NCBI RefSeq assembly: GCF_000423765.1
Contig: NZ_AUIP01000015.1
Span: 16,299-80,298 of the forward strand
Direction of reading: 5' to 3'
Source: Streptococcus porci DSM 23759
GTDB taxonomy: Bacteria; Bacillota; Bacilli; Lactobacillales; Streptococcaceae
DNA: 64,000 nucleotides
Position numbers and translations under genes: made by a program
The notes under the pieces: model-generated
Seen by the model: the letters and a program-made list of their open reading frames with translations, nothing else
Told to the model about the DNA's origin: nothing
The model's database searches: none
Shown: positions 28,675 to 38,076 of the stretch, piece by piece
How positions within the stretch are numbered: position 1 is the stretch's first letter
Layout: each line of letters opens with the position of its first letter

Positions 28675-29739
28675 ATGACCAAGAAAAAAATTGTATTTAC
28701 CGGTGGTGGAACTGTAGGCCATGTGACCCTTAACTTGATTCTCATTCCAAAATTTCTCACAGATGGCTGGGAAGTTCATTATATCGGTGATAAAAATGGG
28801 ATTGAGCACAAGGAAATTGATAAGTCAGGGCTTGATGTGACTTTCCACTCTATCGCGACAGGGAAGCTCCGCCGTTATTTCTCATGGCAAAATATGTTAG
28901 ACGTCTTCAAAGTGGCTTGGGGAGTCCTTCAGTCTTTTGTTATTTTGGCAAAGCTCCGCCCGCAGGCACTCTTTTCAAAAGGAGGCTTTGTGTCGGTACC
29001 ACCTGTTATTGCAGCAAAAGGCTTGCGCGTGCCAGTTTTCATTCACGAATCAGATTTGTCTATGGGTTTGGCCAATAAAATTGCCTATAAGTTTGCCACC
29101 ACCATGTACACTACTTTTGAGCAGTCGGATGGCTTAACCAAAACTAAGCATATCGGTGCCATTACAAAAGTCGGCAGTCCCAAATCCTATAACCATCATC
29201 AGATAGACGCTATCAAGGCACAATTTGACGCTGATAAGACGACACTTCTCTTTATCGGAGGATCGGCTGGTGCCAAGGTTTTCAATGATTTTATCAGCAA
29301 TCACGACCTGACAACTGACTTTAATATCATCAATATTTCAGGCGATGAAAGTCTTAATACTTTGGAGAAAAATCTCTACCGCATCAACTATGTGACCGAC
29401 CTTTATCAGCCTCTTATGGATCTGGCTGACGTGGTGGTGACCCGTGGAGGTTCTAATACCATTTTTGAGTTGGTCGCTATGCAAAAGCTCCATCTGATTG
29501 TCCCGCTTGGTAAAGAAGCCTCTCGTGGAGACCAGTTGGAAAACGCCGCTTATTTTAAGGAAAAAGGCTATGCTGAGCAATTGCTTGAGCCTGACCTTTC
29601 TGAGAAGACCCTAAAAGAAAAAGTAGCTCTGCTATTGTCCCAAAAAGAAAAGTACCAAGAGACAATGAAAAACTCGCAGGAAATCACGTCACCGGATGCT
29701 TTCTATCAGCTCTTAAGTGACGCCATCAAAGGAAAGTAA
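28675..29739 (+). CDS. murG: UDP-GlcNAc:lipid I N-acetylglucosaminyltransferase
   Basis: The protein is 354 aa, a GT-B fold. The N-terminal glycine-rich loop GGGTVGHV is followed by a hydrophobic membrane-association patch. The C-terminal domain has [11 protein letters not shown] and [11 protein letters not shown], the UDP-GlcNAc-binding motif. It makes lipid II from lipid I on the inner face of the membrane. divIB starts immediately after its stop codon. Confidence 0.96.
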   Translation: MTKKKIVFTGGGTVGHVTLNLILIPKFLTDGWEVHYIGDKNGIEHKEIDKSGLDVTFHSIATGKLRRYFSWQNMLDVFKVAWGVLQSFVILAKLRPQALFSKGGFVSVPPVIAAKGLRVPVFIHESDLSMGLANKIAYKFATTMYTTFEQSDGLTKTKHIGAITKVGSPKSYNHHQIDAIKAQFDADKTTLLFIGGSAGAKVFNDFISNHDLTTDFNIINISGDESLNTLEKNLYRINYVTDLYQPLMDLADVVVTRGGSNTIFELVAMQKLHLIVPLGKEASRGDQLENAAYFKEKGYAEQLLEPDLSEKTLKEKVALLLSQKEKYQETMKNSQEITSPDAFYQLLSDAIKGK

Positions 29740-31080
29740 ATGACCAAGAAAAAAGACAAGAAAGAGCCTGTAAAGGTGATTGAAAAATCCGAGTGGCAGA
29801 AGCGTCATGAGGAATTTGTAGCCAGACGGGTAGCTAAAAAAGCTGAGGAAGAAAAGCGGCTTGCTGAAGAGAGAGAAAAAGCTGAAGCAGAAGTTGAAGC
29901 TGAATCCGCAGAAACTCAAGAGGGATTAGAAAAAGATGAGAAGCCAGAAGCGGATGATAGGGAAGAAACTTCTGAGCTAGATGAATCAGAGAAAGTGAAC
30001 CAGTCAGACGAAGCTGATAAAAGTTCGGAAGGAGACGATGAAGTCACCCAGGCTGAACCTGAAAAAGAGGGGAATACGCTCAGCAGTAAGGAAGAAAAAA
30101 CTGATAAAAAAGAGCTGAAAGCGCAGGCTAAGGCTGAAAAAAAAGCCAAAAGTCTGGAGAAAAAACGCCTTGGACGTCCGATGCGCATTGCTAGGCTAAA
30201 AGTAGCATCCATCATCTTTGTAGCACTGGTAACCCTAGTCTTATCCGGTTTTATCTTGACTCCTTTTAGCAAGGAGAAAAAACTAACGGTGACTGGTTTA
30301 ACAAACACCGATGAGAGCACTGTGCTGATCGCTACGGGTATTAAAAAGTCTGATTATATTACCAGTGTTTTCCTCAACATGAGGGACTACGAGAAAGCCA
30401 TTATTGCAGCTGATCCCTGGGTGAAGAGTGCCAAAATGACCTATCACTTTCCCAACACATTTGAGATTGCTGTTACCGAAAACCGGATTATCGCTTACGC
30501 GCAGACTAAATCTGGCTACCAGCCTGTTCTTGAAAATGGTGTTCGCATGCCTCTTGTTTCGGAAGCCAAATTACCAGCTTCCTTTTTAACGGTTAATTTG
30601 ACGGATGAAAAAGCGGTGCAGTCTTTGGTTACCAAGCTAGCAAAATTAGATCAGAAATTGGTTTCAAGTATTCAGGTCGTAAATCCAATCAAGAATGCAG
30701 CTACTGAGGATCTAATTGCTTTGGAGGTCAAAGAGGGGCATATTATTCGAGTGCCCTTATCGCAAATTGAAGTCAAGTTACCATTTTACAGTAAAATAGT
30801 AAGTAATTTAACTGAACCAAGTATCATTGATATGGAAGTCGGCATTTACACCACTACCGCCACCATTGAGGACGTTATGGCTCAGGAAAAAGCAGAGCGA
30901 GAAGAAGCTAAGAAAAAGGCAGAAGAAGAGGCTAAAAAAGCGGACTCTACCTCAGAAAATTCTGACCCGACAAGTGAAAGTAGCCAAAGCAATTCAGACG
31001 AAACCGAAACGACCGAAATCAGTGAATCAACTGAAACAGGAACCACTGAGGAAACAAGTACAGCAAGTTCAAGTGAATGA
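29740..31080 (+). CDS. divIB: Cell division protein DivIB/FtsQ
   Basis: The protein is 446 aa. The long cytoplasmic N terminus (about 1-145) is extremely rich in Lys/Glu and probably coiled-coil or disordered. One transmembrane segment lies at about 152-172. The POTRA domain follows (starting near LTVTGLTN, with NTFEIAVTENRIIAYAQ), then the beta domain. A Ser/Thr/Glu-rich tail of about 50 residues ends the protein. It belongs to the FtsL-DivIC-DivIB divisome subcomplex. AAAGGAAAG at the murG end serves as ribosome site. A terminator follows. Confidence 0.94.
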   Translation: MTKKKDKKEPVKVIEKSEWQKRHEEFVARRVAKKAEEEKRLAEEREKAEAEVEAESAETQEGLEKDEKPEADDREETSELDESEKVNQSDEADKSSEGDDEVTQAEPEKEGNTLSSKEEKTDKKELKAQAKAEKKAKSLEKKRLGRPMRIARLKVASIIFVALVTLVLSGFILTPFSKEKKLTVTGLTNTDESTVLIATGIKKSDYITSVFLNMRDYEKAIIAADPWVKSAKMTYHFPNTFEIAVTENRIIAYAQTKSGYQPVLENGVRMPLVSEAKLPASFLTVNLTDEKAVQSLVTKLAKLDQKLVSSIQVVNPIKNAATEDLIALEVKEGHIIRVPLSQIEVKLPFYSKIVSNLTEPSIIDMEVGIYTTTATIEDVMAQEKAEREEAKKKAEEEAKKADSTSENSDPTSESSQSNSDETETTEISESTETGTTEETSTASSSE

Positions 31081-31087
31081 AGTCAAG

Positions 31088-31108
31088 CTCCCTTTTGGGA
31101 GTTTTTTT
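31088..31108 (+). terminator. Terminator of the murD-murG-divIB operon
   Basis: CTCCC-TTTT-GGGAG followed by seven T, starting 8 bp after the divIB stop. Confidence 0.8.
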
Positions 31109-31117
31109 CATAAATTT

Positions 31118-31146
31118 TTGACTTCAAAATCTAAAAGCGCTATAAT
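31118..31146 (+). promoter_or_regulatory. Promoter of the C39-like peptidase gene
   Basis: TTGACT (31118-31123), 17-nt spacer, TATAAT (31141-31146): near-consensus sigma-A promoter 22 bp upstream of the ATG. Confidence 0.75.
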
Positions 31147-31168
31147 TTTAGTGAAATGAGGTGATAAT

Positions 31169-31969
31169 ATGAAACGCTTGTATGCTTTTATCACAATACT
31201 TCTGCTAAGCACAATCATTGTGGTTGCGAGTATTTACACTTTGAAATCATCAAGATTCGAACAGAGTGTCGAAAAAGCGAGTCGAACGGAAACGACTTTT
31301 GACAGCAAATCGATTCTTCAAGAGGAAAGCACTGTTTCCGAGATAGGAAATACAAGTTACAAAGAAAATTCAAGTGAGGCAACAACTTTTTCTGAATCAG
31401 AAAATGCTCCAGAAATCGGTAGACAGATTGTACGCTTAGAAGTACCTCAACAAGTTCAAAGGGCTTGGAATACTTGCTCCCCAACAACGGTCAGCATGCT
31501 CCTAGCTTATAAAGGGATAGACGTCAGTCAGGAGACTTTAGCAGTGGAGATGGGAACGGACGAGACTTTTGGCACTCACAATGCTAATGCTATAGCTGTT
31601 CTAAATCAGTACCTTTTTGGCTATGCAACTCCATCAGCTAATCAGGCAGGTTACCGTTTGGAGACAGTGACCAACCCAGAAACAGACAAGTCGCTCTTTA
31701 AAGAACGTCTCAGAAAAAACATAGCGGACGGTTATCCTATGTATTACACAATAGAGCTTTCCACCCTCTCCACTGAGAAATGGGGTGAGCACAATGTCTT
31801 GGGGGTCGGTTACCAGTTGAATGCGGAAGGGACAGACATCGAGTCAGTCTATTATTTAGACCCCTCTTACGTTAGTCAGGATCCTGTTTATGGAGGATTA
31901 AAAAAGGTAACTGTGGAGGAATTGCTCTATTCAACCAGTGTTTGTGTAGAACCCAACTATGCCTGGTAG
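31169..31969 (+). CDS. Membrane-anchored C39-like cysteine peptidase
   Basis: The protein is 266 aa. An N-terminal signal anchor (about 4-23) is followed by a Ser/Thr/Glu-rich linker to about residue 85 and a papain-like C39_2-type domain. Likely catalytic residues are Cys103 in NTCSPTTVSML, His208 in GEHNVLGVG and Asp231 in YYLDPSY. It should act outside the membrane. The substrate is unknown. It is not fused to an ABC transporter and no bacteriocin genes are nearby, so a bacteriocin-processing role is not supported. GAGGTGATAAT precedes the ATG. Confidence 0.8.
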   Translation: MKRLYAFITILLLSTIIVVASIYTLKSSRFEQSVEKASRTETTFDSKSILQEESTVSEIGNTSYKENSSEATTFSESENAPEIGRQIVRLEVPQQVQRAWNTCSPTTVSMLLAYKGIDVSQETLAVEMGTDETFGTHNANAIAVLNQYLFGYATPSANQAGYRLETVTNPETDKSLFKERLRKNIADGYPMYYTIELSTLSTEKWGEHNVLGVGYQLNAEGTDIESVYYLDPSYVSQDPVYGGLKKVTVEELLYSTSVCVEPNYAW

Positions 31970-32026
31970 GATATTGGAGTAGGGGAAATTACCTCTTATG
32001 GGATAAAACTGTTATCAGATCCAACT

Positions 32027-32071
32027 AAAAAGGTCTGAGATTAAGTTTTCAACTTGATTTTAGACCTTTTT
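32027..32071. terminator. Terminator after the C39-like peptidase gene
   Basis: The outer stem AAAAAGGTCT / AGACCTTTTT (10 bp) continues, with mismatches, into an inner AAGTT/AACTT stem. T runs on either strand make it potentially bidirectional. Confidence 0.8.
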
Positions 32072-32281
32072 ACTATGGCTTCAAGCCAGTTTTTCTCAAC
32101 GAAAAAAAAACTACCAACCTAGCTGGTGACAGATGGAGCTTTGAGTGTTTATTTCTTTTTCTTAGATATAGTCAACAAAAACAAAAGCACTAGATTGGTG
32201 CAACATCTAACATTGCCAGATTCACTAGAATTTTCAAATCACTCGAATAGGATTTATGGATGAGAAAATCTAGGTACATAT

Positions 32282-32334
32282 AAAGCACCTCAGAAAAGTA
32301 TCGCAATCAGGCAATACTTTTCTGAGGTGCTTTT
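32282..32334. terminator. Long perfect hairpin, probable bidirectional terminator
   Basis: The arms at 32282-32301 and 32314-32333 are perfectly complementary over 20 bp with a 12-nt loop, and an A run and T run flank the stem on its two sides. It sits between converging genes and could stop transcription from both. Confidence 0.75.
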
Positions 32335-32451
32335 GTCTTGCATAGATGTTATAAAACCGTGGCCATAATAGTGTGACGTATGATGATGTGACTATAATCT
32401 GGTACTCTTGTATCTCGTTTTTTATTCTAGTAGCAATGAAAGGGGAGTCTC

Positions 32452-33141
32452 TTAAAGATTTTTTCGTTTTTTGGCTTTTGTGCTTAGGCTAATGTCAGTC
32501 TGTCCTAGCTGATTAAGGAGAAATTGAGTGAGGAGAAAGTCATCTGTAGCAACCTTTAAATCAATTTCATAGTTAAGAAGGAGCTCACTCCCTTGGTTAT
32601 TACTTTTAATTGAAATCAATTCGAAAGCTGAGCAGTATTTATTTAGTGCTGTCTGTAGTTGTTCTTCAATAGACTCGGTCTTATGGACTGTCAGAGTTAA
32701 GTGACGACGAGTTTGTATCTGTTTTTTGCTCTGCCCTTTTTCCAAGAGAAACCAAATGCCTAAGATGAGAGCTGTAAAGAGAATGGCTAGGAGAAGAAAG
32801 CCAGTACCTGCTGCTAATCCGATAATCATCGAGAGAAAAATCGCCAAGAGCTCACGGGAACCACTGGTTGCAGAGCGAAAGCGGATGAGTGAAAAAGTTC
32901 CGGCTACGGCGATGCTGGTCCCCAAACTTCCATTGACTAGAAAGATAATGATGGTCATGAGACCAGGCAGAAGGGTCAGTGTAGTGACAAATTCTTTGGT
33001 ATAGAGGGTACGGTACTTGTAGACAGAAGATAGGGCAAAGCCTAGTAGTAAACTGATTGCCAGAGCCAGAAAAAGTAATCCGGGATTTACGGTTGAAGTA
33101 TTTGAATTAAAGATACTATCGAAGAGGTTCATCTTAAACAC
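32452..33141 (-). CDS. DUF4956-family membrane protein
   Basis: The protein is 229 aa. Four membrane segments lie in the N-terminal two thirds. Between them is the conserved basic stretch FSLIRFRSATSGSRELLAIF, characteristic of DUF4956. A cytoplasmic C-terminal domain (about 145-229) follows. Its start overlaps the 3' end of the VTC-domain gene by 8 nt, so the two are coupled. Family function is not established. Repeated pairing with VTC polyphosphate-polymerase-like proteins suggests a shared membrane complex (inference). Confidence 0.8.
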   Translation of the reverse strand: MFKMNLFDSIFNSNTSTVNPGLLFLALAISLLLGFALSSVYKYRTLYTKEFVTTLTLLPGLMTIIIFLVNGSLGTSIAVAGTFSLIRFRSATSGSRELLAIFLSMIIGLAAGTGFLLLAILFTALILGIWFLLEKGQSKKQIQTRRHLTLTVHKTESIEEQLQTALNKYCSAFELISIKSNNQGSELLLNYEIDLKVATDDFLLTQFLLNQLGQTDISLSTKAKKRKNL

Positions 33142-33895
33142 CTACTTTCTCATTTAGGATGGCAGGTCGTGGTTGGTAGTCTAAACCTTCTGAGCGGTGA
33201 TAAGCGCAAGCATATTTTGAAAATTTTATCTGGATTAAGCCGTGCTTGTCTAGAATTTCTTGTAACCAATTAGGTTTGTCCTTACTTGCTTTTATTTCCA
33301 TGATGATGTGGTCTGTATCTAGGAGAGCTTTCCCTGAATTTCCAGAAGTCAAGTCTACATGATTGTCACGATAGCGAAGATTTTTATCAAAAGTCACTCG
33401 TACCTTATCTTCAGCGCCTTTTTTCTGCTTGAGAGAGTAGCGTTCATAGTAGATGAAGATGCGAGGACTCAGTCCCTCGTAGCGGTCGCGTAAATCATAG
33501 ATTTCTTGTACGAGGTGATGGTCAGTTATGCTCTTATCGCTTCGTCCATGGACAAGGAGTTGATTGATAAGAGGAGGTGTCGAAACGAGCCGAAGCTTGT
33601 GACCGACTCCTTCCAAATCCTTCTGTTTGATTTCCAAAAAGGCTTGGCTAGCGGAAGTCGGTTTCTGAGCATAGCAGCGCATTCGAATCTTTTCTCGCTT
33701 ATTTCGACCAGCTAAAGCATCTTTGATAACCTCAAAGTCAGGGGTATCGAAATAGATGTTACTAATAGTAGAATTTGGGAAATCGTCTTCGGTCAAATAG
33801 GCTTTCAAATCCTCTAAAAGAGGCTTTAAGTGTTTTGTTGGTACCAAATATTTAGTTTCTACGCGTTTGAAACGTGTTGTGATGTGTTGAGTCAT
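33134..33895 (-). CDS. VTC-domain (polyphosphate polymerase-like) protein
   Basis: The protein is 253 aa, a single VTC tunnel-fold domain without SPX or membrane segments. The characteristic charged residues are present: RVETKYLV at the N terminus, GRNKREKIRMRCY, FLEIKQKD, RIFIYYERYS, and the C-terminal IMEIKASK and IKFSKYACAYHR. In yeast Vtc4 such residues bind the polyphosphate chain and metal. AAGGAGAACAAC precedes the ATG on the minus strand. It is first in a two-gene operon with DUF4956 and divergent from a lipoprotein gene. Polyphosphate synthesis is possible but unproven for bacterial members. Confidence 0.82.
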   Translation of the reverse strand: MTQHITTRFKRVETKYLVPTKHLKPLLEDLKAYLTEDDFPNSTISNIYFDTPDFEVIKDALAGRNKREKIRMRCYAQKPTSASQAFLEIKQKDLEGVGHKLRLVSTPPLINQLLVHGRSDKSITDHHLVQEIYDLRDRYEGLSPRIFIYYERYSLKQKKGAEDKVRVTFDKNLRYRDNHVDLTSGNSGKALLDTDHIIMEIKASKDKPNWLQEILDKHGLIQIKFSKYACAYHRSEGLDYQPRPAILNEKVGV

Positions 33896-34065
33896 GTTGT
33901 TCTCCTTACTGATTATGATGATGATAACTATAAAGAAGAAAACTAAAAGTTTTTTTAAAAATAGCAGAGCTGAAAATCTGTTAAGCTTTCTTTATGAAAA
34001 CTTTCAGATTGTTTTTAGGTTGGCTGATTAAACTGATACCAATCAAAAGAAATGAGGAGATCATC

Positions 34066-35313
34066 ATGACATTTATTAAATCTAAAAAAATATTACTGAC
34101 CAGTTTCGCTACCCTTGCTCTTTTAGCAGGTTGTTCGACAAGTCAGGCCACAAGTAGTACAGCCACAACTTCGACAGCCACAAGGTCGGAAACTTCAACG
34201 ACTCAGTCCAGTTCAAAGCAAACAGATTACTTTAGTGAAAAGGACTATCAGACTACTTATGATGACAATACCGCTTCAAAAGTTAAACTATCAGGCTCGA
34301 CAGCTACGGTCTCAGGTGATGGTGTATCTGTTTCGGGTTCAACAGTGACAATTTCGTCAGCAGGAACTTACGTTATCTCAGGTCAATCCGAGGGGGTTCA
34401 GATTCAAATTACAGCAGGTGAGAGTGACGATGTTCATTTGATTTTAAATGGGGTTACAATGACCAATAGCAGTGCAGCGATTTCTGCAACTACAGCGAAT
34501 CATGTTTATCTAATTCTGGCAGATGGAACAACCAATAGTCTAGCGGATTCAAGCTCAAATACAGATGAAGATGCTGATGCAGCGCTTTTCTCAAAAGTTG
34601 ACTTAACCATTAATGGCTCAGGGACATTAAAAGTTGAAGGGAAGACCAATAATGCCATTAAAGTCAATGATACACTCCACATCACAGGTGGAACTTATCA
34701 GATTACCTCGACAGGGGATGCTTTCAATGTCAATGATGAGCTCAATATTGCAGGAACAAAAATGACTATTGAGGCGGGAGAAGATGCTATCAAAGTTGAT
34801 AATGATGAAGATTTGACTGTTGGAAATATGTATTTAGCCGATAATGAGATAACGATTTCGGCAGGTGATGACGGAATTCATGCTTCAGGAAATCTAGTCA
34901 TCGACAGTGGAACTTATAAGGTGACAAATTCTACTGAGGGTATTGAAGGAAAATCTATCACCATTAATGATGGAACGATTGATGTTTATGCAACTGATGA
35001 CGGTGTTAATGCAGCTAATGCTAACGCTTCCTCTAATGAGATTTTCTTTAATATGAATGGTGGTAATCTCACGGTCGAAGTCGGTCAGGGAGATACGGAT
35101 GCTATTGACGCAAACGGTGATATCAATGTGACAGGAGGCAAGATTGAACTTGTTGGAAATTCAGGCTTTGACTATGATGGTACAGCAACTTTCACAGGCG
35201 GAACGATTATCATAAATGGTCAAGAACAAACTCAAATTGCCAATAGTATGATGGGTGGCGGTCAAGTAGGTCCTGGTCAAGGAGGTCCAACTCAAGGTGG
35301 CAGAGGTTTCTAA
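34066..35313 (+). CDS. Lipoprotein with carbohydrate-binding-like (DUF4353) beta-helix
   Basis: The protein is 415 aa from the ATG at 34066 (GAGGAG upstream); the frame stays open upstream to 33994. A lipoprotein signal peptide ends in LLAGC. A Ser/Thr-rich linker follows, then a long repetitive domain with turns such as VSGDGVSVSGSTVTISSAGTY and GEDAIKVDN, typical of a right-handed beta-helix annotated as a carbohydrate-binding DUF4353 domain. The tail is Gly/Gln rich. It is divergently transcribed from the VTC/DUF4956 pair with a short shared leader, and this trio recurs in Firmicutes to my knowledge. It should sit on the outer membrane face. Confidence 0.8.
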   Translation: MTFIKSKKILLTSFATLALLAGCSTSQATSSTATTSTATRSETSTTQSSSKQTDYFSEKDYQTTYDDNTASKVKLSGSTATVSGDGVSVSGSTVTISSAGTYVISGQSEGVQIQITAGESDDVHLILNGVTMTNSSAAISATTANHVYLILADGTTNSLADSSSNTDEDADAALFSKVDLTINGSGTLKVEGKTNNAIKVNDTLHITGGTYQITSTGDAFNVNDELNIAGTKMTIEAGEDAIKVDNDEDLTVGNMYLADNEITISAGDDGIHASGNLVIDSGTYKVTNSTEGIEGKSITINDGTIDVYATDDGVNAANANASSNEIFFNMNGGNLTVEVGQGDTDAIDANGDINVTGGKIELVGNSGFDYDGTATFTGGTIIINGQEQTQIANSMMGGGQVGPGQGGPTQGGRGF

Positions 35314-35415
35314 GAGTGTAAAAGCAACAATTCATCGCTAAACAGAGCCAGAAAGAAATAAATTCCGAACGTTAGATAACAAAAAGAGTTGTAACATGTG
35401 TTTTTATATCTTATC

Positions 35416-35424
35416 TGTTATAAT
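35416..35424 (+). promoter_or_regulatory. Extended -10 promoter of fhs
   Basis: TGTTATAAT (35416-35424), 27 bp before the fhs ATG. The -35 region is weak (ATGTGT at 17 nt), as is common with extended -10 boxes. Confidence 0.55.
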
Positions 35425-35451
35425 GAAGTTATCAAACTAACGAGGTGACTC

Positions 35452-37122
35452 ATGAAATCTGATATTGAAATTGCTCAAAGTGTCCAACTCAAGCCAATTA
35501 CTGAAGTTGTTGAGAAAGTTGGCATTGACTTTGATGATCTTGAACTCTATGGAAAATACAAGGCAAAATTGTCCTTCGACAAAATTCAAACAGTTCAGGA
35601 AAATGAACCTGGAAAATTGGTGTTGGTAACAGCCATCAACCCAACACCAGCAGGTGAAGGGAAGTCAACCATGTCCATTGGTCTAGCAGATGCGCTGAAC
35701 AAAATTGGTAAGAAAACCATGATTGCCCTGCGCGAGCCTTCACTTGGTCCGGTTATGGGCATCAAAGGTGGAGCAGCTGGTGGTGGTTACGCTCAGGTAC
35801 TTCCTATGGAGGACATCAACCTTCACTTCACGGGAGATATGCACGCCATTACCACAGCCAATAATGCCCTGTCAGCTTTACTCGACAACCATCTCCAGCA
35901 AGGAAATGAGCTTGGAATTGATCCTCGTCGAATCATTTGGAAACGTGTGGTGGATCTTAATGACCGTGCCCTCCGTCAGGTGATTGTGGGGCTTGGAAGT
36001 CCAGTCAACGGCGTGCCGCGTGAAGACGGCTTTGACATTACTGTTGCCTCTGAAATCATGGCTATCCTTTGTTTGGCGACTGACCTTAAAGACTTGAAAG
36101 AGCGTTTGGCTAATATTGTCGTGGCCTACACCTACGACCGTAAGCCAGTCTATGTCCGCGACCTCAAGATTGAAGGGGCGCTGACCCTTATTCTGAAAGA
36201 TGCCATCAAGCCAAACTTGGTGCAAACCATCTACGGTACGCCAGCTCTGGTACACGGTGGACCTTTTGCCAATATTGCTCATGGCTGTAACTCAGTTCTA
36301 GCGACCACAACAGCACTGCGTTTGGCAGATTATACAATCACGGAAGCAGGCTTTGGTGCAGATTTGGGTGCAGAAAAATTCCTTGATATCAAGACACCAA
36401 ACCTTCCGAAATCGCCTGACGCTGTCGTTATTGTAGCCACTCTTCGAGCTCTCAAAATGCATGGAGGCGTTGCGAAGGCCGACCTTAATCAGGAAAATGT
36501 CCAAGCAGTACGTAGCGGCTTTGCCAACCTTAAGCGCCATGTGGAAAATATCCGCAAGTTTGGGATTCCAGCAGTTGTAGCAATTAACGAATTTGTGGCG
36601 GACACTGAAGCTGAGATTGCAGTTCTAAAAGAACTCTGTGCACAGATTGATGTGCCAGTCGAACTGGCTAGCGTCTGGGCCAATGGTGCTGATGGCGGTG
36701 TGGACTTGGCTCGTGCGGTAGTCTCTGCTGTGGAAAATGGCGGAGCAGACTATAAGCGCCTCTATTCAGACCAAGATAGCTTGGAAGATAAAATCACTAA
36801 AATCGTGACGGAAATCTACGGTGGACGTGCTGTTCAGTTCGGACCAAAAGCGAAAAACCAGCTTAAACAATTTGCGGAATTCGGCTGGGATAAATTGCCA
36901 GTCTGCATGGCTAAAACACAATACTCTTTCTCAGACAACCAATTCTTGCTGGGAGCGCCTGAAGATTTTGACATTACTATTCGTGAATTTGTTCCAAAAA
37001 CAGGAGCGGGCTTTATCGTTGCTCTAACAGGAGATGTCATGACCATGCCAGGTCTGCCAAAAACTCCAGCTGCTCTTAATATGGATGTGCTTGAAGATGG
37101 TACAGCGGTAGGTCTGTTTTAA
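35452..37122 (+). CDS. fhs: Formate--tetrahydrofolate ligase
   Basis: The protein is 556 aa, the usual length. The ATP/phosphate loop is TPAGEGKST near residue 65. [22 protein letters not shown] and [21 protein letters not shown] are family signatures. The enzyme makes 10-formyl-tetrahydrofolate from formate and ATP in one-carbon metabolism. AACGAGGTGACTC precedes the ATG. It is a single-gene transcript with its own promoter and terminator. Confidence 0.97.
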   Translation: MKSDIEIAQSVQLKPITEVVEKVGIDFDDLELYGKYKAKLSFDKIQTVQENEPGKLVLVTAINPTPAGEGKSTMSIGLADALNKIGKKTMIALREPSLGPVMGIKGGAAGGGYAQVLPMEDINLHFTGDMHAITTANNALSALLDNHLQQGNELGIDPRRIIWKRVVDLNDRALRQVIVGLGSPVNGVPREDGFDITVASEIMAILCLATDLKDLKERLANIVVAYTYDRKPVYVRDLKIEGALTLILKDAIKPNLVQTIYGTPALVHGGPFANIAHGCNSVLATTTALRLADYTITEAGFGADLGAEKFLDIKTPNLPKSPDAVVIVATLRALKMHGGVAKADLNQENVQAVRSGFANLKRHVENIRKFGIPAVVAINEFVADTEAEIAVLKELCAQIDVPVELASVWANGADGGVDLARAVVSAVENGGADYKRLYSDQDSLEDKITKIVTEIYGGRAVQFGPKAKNQLKQFAEFGWDKLPVCMAKTQYSFSDNQFLLGAPEDFDITIREFVPKTGAGFIVALTGDVMTMPGLPKTPAALNMDVLEDGTAVGLF

Positions 37123-37150
37123 GTCCTAAATCTTAATTTCTAAGAACTCT

Positions 37151-37177
37151 AAAAGCCAACCTTTGTTGGCTTTTTTT
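37151..37177 (+). terminator. fhs terminator
   Basis: The 10-bp stem AAAAGCCAAC / GTTGGCTTTT has a CTTT loop and is followed by further T residues. Confidence 0.88.
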
Positions 37178-37212
37178 GCCTACTTATTACTTATATTGTA
37201 AATTCAAGATAC

Positions 37213-37239
37213 AAAAACTCTCCTAGATAACTAGGAGAG
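37213..37239 (-). terminator. Terminator of the minus-strand membrane protein gene
   Basis: A 9-bp perfect stem, CTCTCCTAG / CTAGGAGAG, with a 4-nt loop reads on the minus strand into TTTTT. It lies 18 bp beyond the stop codon of the gene at 37257-37970. Confidence 0.82.
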
Positions 37240-37256
37240 CGAAGGAGGTGAGCTAG

Positions 37257-37970
37257 TTAATTGACTTGCCTTCTTTTATCAGCTCTGCTATTTTGCCAAA
37301 ACCGTCCAAGGAAAAGAAAGAGGTAGGCAACCAAAAGGTAGATGAGGGTAAAATAGCTGAGCCAATCTCCGTGCATGAAGCCAAAGAAGATTTGGAAGAA
37401 GAGGCTTAGGATGATAGGAACTAAATAGCCTTTTTTGTCCCAGTAGCCGACTGCAAGACCTACAATAGCAAAGATACCACTATTTGCTCCATAGAGAAGG
37501 AGCGGAGCTTCAGCCTGAAGGTTGTAAGGGTAGGCGTTGTTGGTACAAAGAGCGAGGAAGTAGATGGCAAGGCAAATCAGAATTGGAAGCGATGGATGCC
37601 TAATCCAACTTTTTTGGTGCATAAGACCGCCAACAAGGCTCCCCACTATTGCGGGGACAAAAGTTAAGATGGCAATAAGTAAGGGAAGTTCGTAATCAAC
37701 GTAGTCAAATAGGCCGTAGATATGATGTAAGACTTGGCTCAGTAAAAGATCAGTAAGGGCACAGAAGATTGGTAAAAAGATTGGATAGTAGAAATTCCAG
37801 CCTTTACGATGGCTGATGATAAGGGTGCTTGAGAAACTAATCAGGGGTAGCACTAGATAGAGAAAATACATGAAAGCAATCCCTATAGCTGTTACAAAAG
37901 GAATCGCAATCAGACTTGCGACGATACTGACAATCAAGGCAAGAATTAGAGAGAATTTCCATTTTGTCAT
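37257..37970 (-). CDS. Polytopic membrane protein of unknown function
   Basis: The protein is 237 aa with about seven hydrophobic segments, and no enzymatic motif or transporter signature that I recognise. GGGGGTG 7 nt before the ATG and a good promoter (38009-38037) indicate an expressed gene. It stands alone between terminators, so the neighbours give no functional clue. Charged residues are confined to short loops and the C-terminal RADKRRQ. Confidence 0.7.
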   Translation of the reverse strand: MTKWKFSLILALIVSIVASLIAIPFVTAIGIAFMYFLYLVLPLISFSSTLIISHRKGWNFYYPIFLPIFCALTDLLLSQVLHHIYGLFDYVDYELPLLIAILTFVPAIVGSLVGGLMHQKSWIRHPSLPILICLAIYFLALCTNNAYPYNLQAEAPLLLYGANSGIFAIVGLAVGYWDKKGYLVPIILSLFFQIFFGFMHGDWLSYFTLIYLLVAYLFLFLGRFWQNSRADKRRQVN

Positions 37971-38008
37971 TGATATTCACCCCCGAAATAAAGCGTTTTC
38001 CTAGTTTA

Positions 38009-38037
38009 ATTATAGCTTTTTGCCTCAACTTTTACAA
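38009..38037 (-). promoter_or_regulatory. Promoter of the minus-strand membrane protein gene
   Basis: Read on the minus strand, TTGTAA, 17-nt spacer, TATAAT (plus-strand 38032-38037 and 38009-38014), about 40 bp before the ATG. Confidence 0.6.
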
Positions 38038-38048
38038 ATGAAATCATA

Positions 38049-38074
38049 AAAACGGAGACCTAAATCTCCGTTTT
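38049..38074. terminator. Terminator of the LTA synthase-family gene
   Basis: AAAACGGAGA / TCTCCGTTTT, 10-bp stem with a 6-nt loop, immediately beyond the stop codon of the minus-strand gene. The symmetric A/T flanks would also allow it to work on the plus strand. Confidence 0.8.
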
Positions 38075-38076
38075 GT

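Larger units (their letters stand above)
31970..32451. other. 482-bp region between convergent genes
   Basis: It contains two strong hairpin terminators (32027-32071 and 32282-32334). In 32072-32281 and 32335-32451 I see no gene, RNA or repeat that I can support. Confidence 0.6.

Noticed and set aside
29916..30320. Ser/Phe-rich minus-strand frame opposite divIB
   Set aside because: It mirrors the Lys/Glu repeats of the DivIB N terminus, a common artefact of GAA/AAA-rich coding strands.
31169..31969. C39 peptidase as a bacteriocin-processing enzyme
   Set aside because: It is a stand-alone extracytoplasmic domain with no ABC transporter and no double-glycine leader peptide gene nearby.
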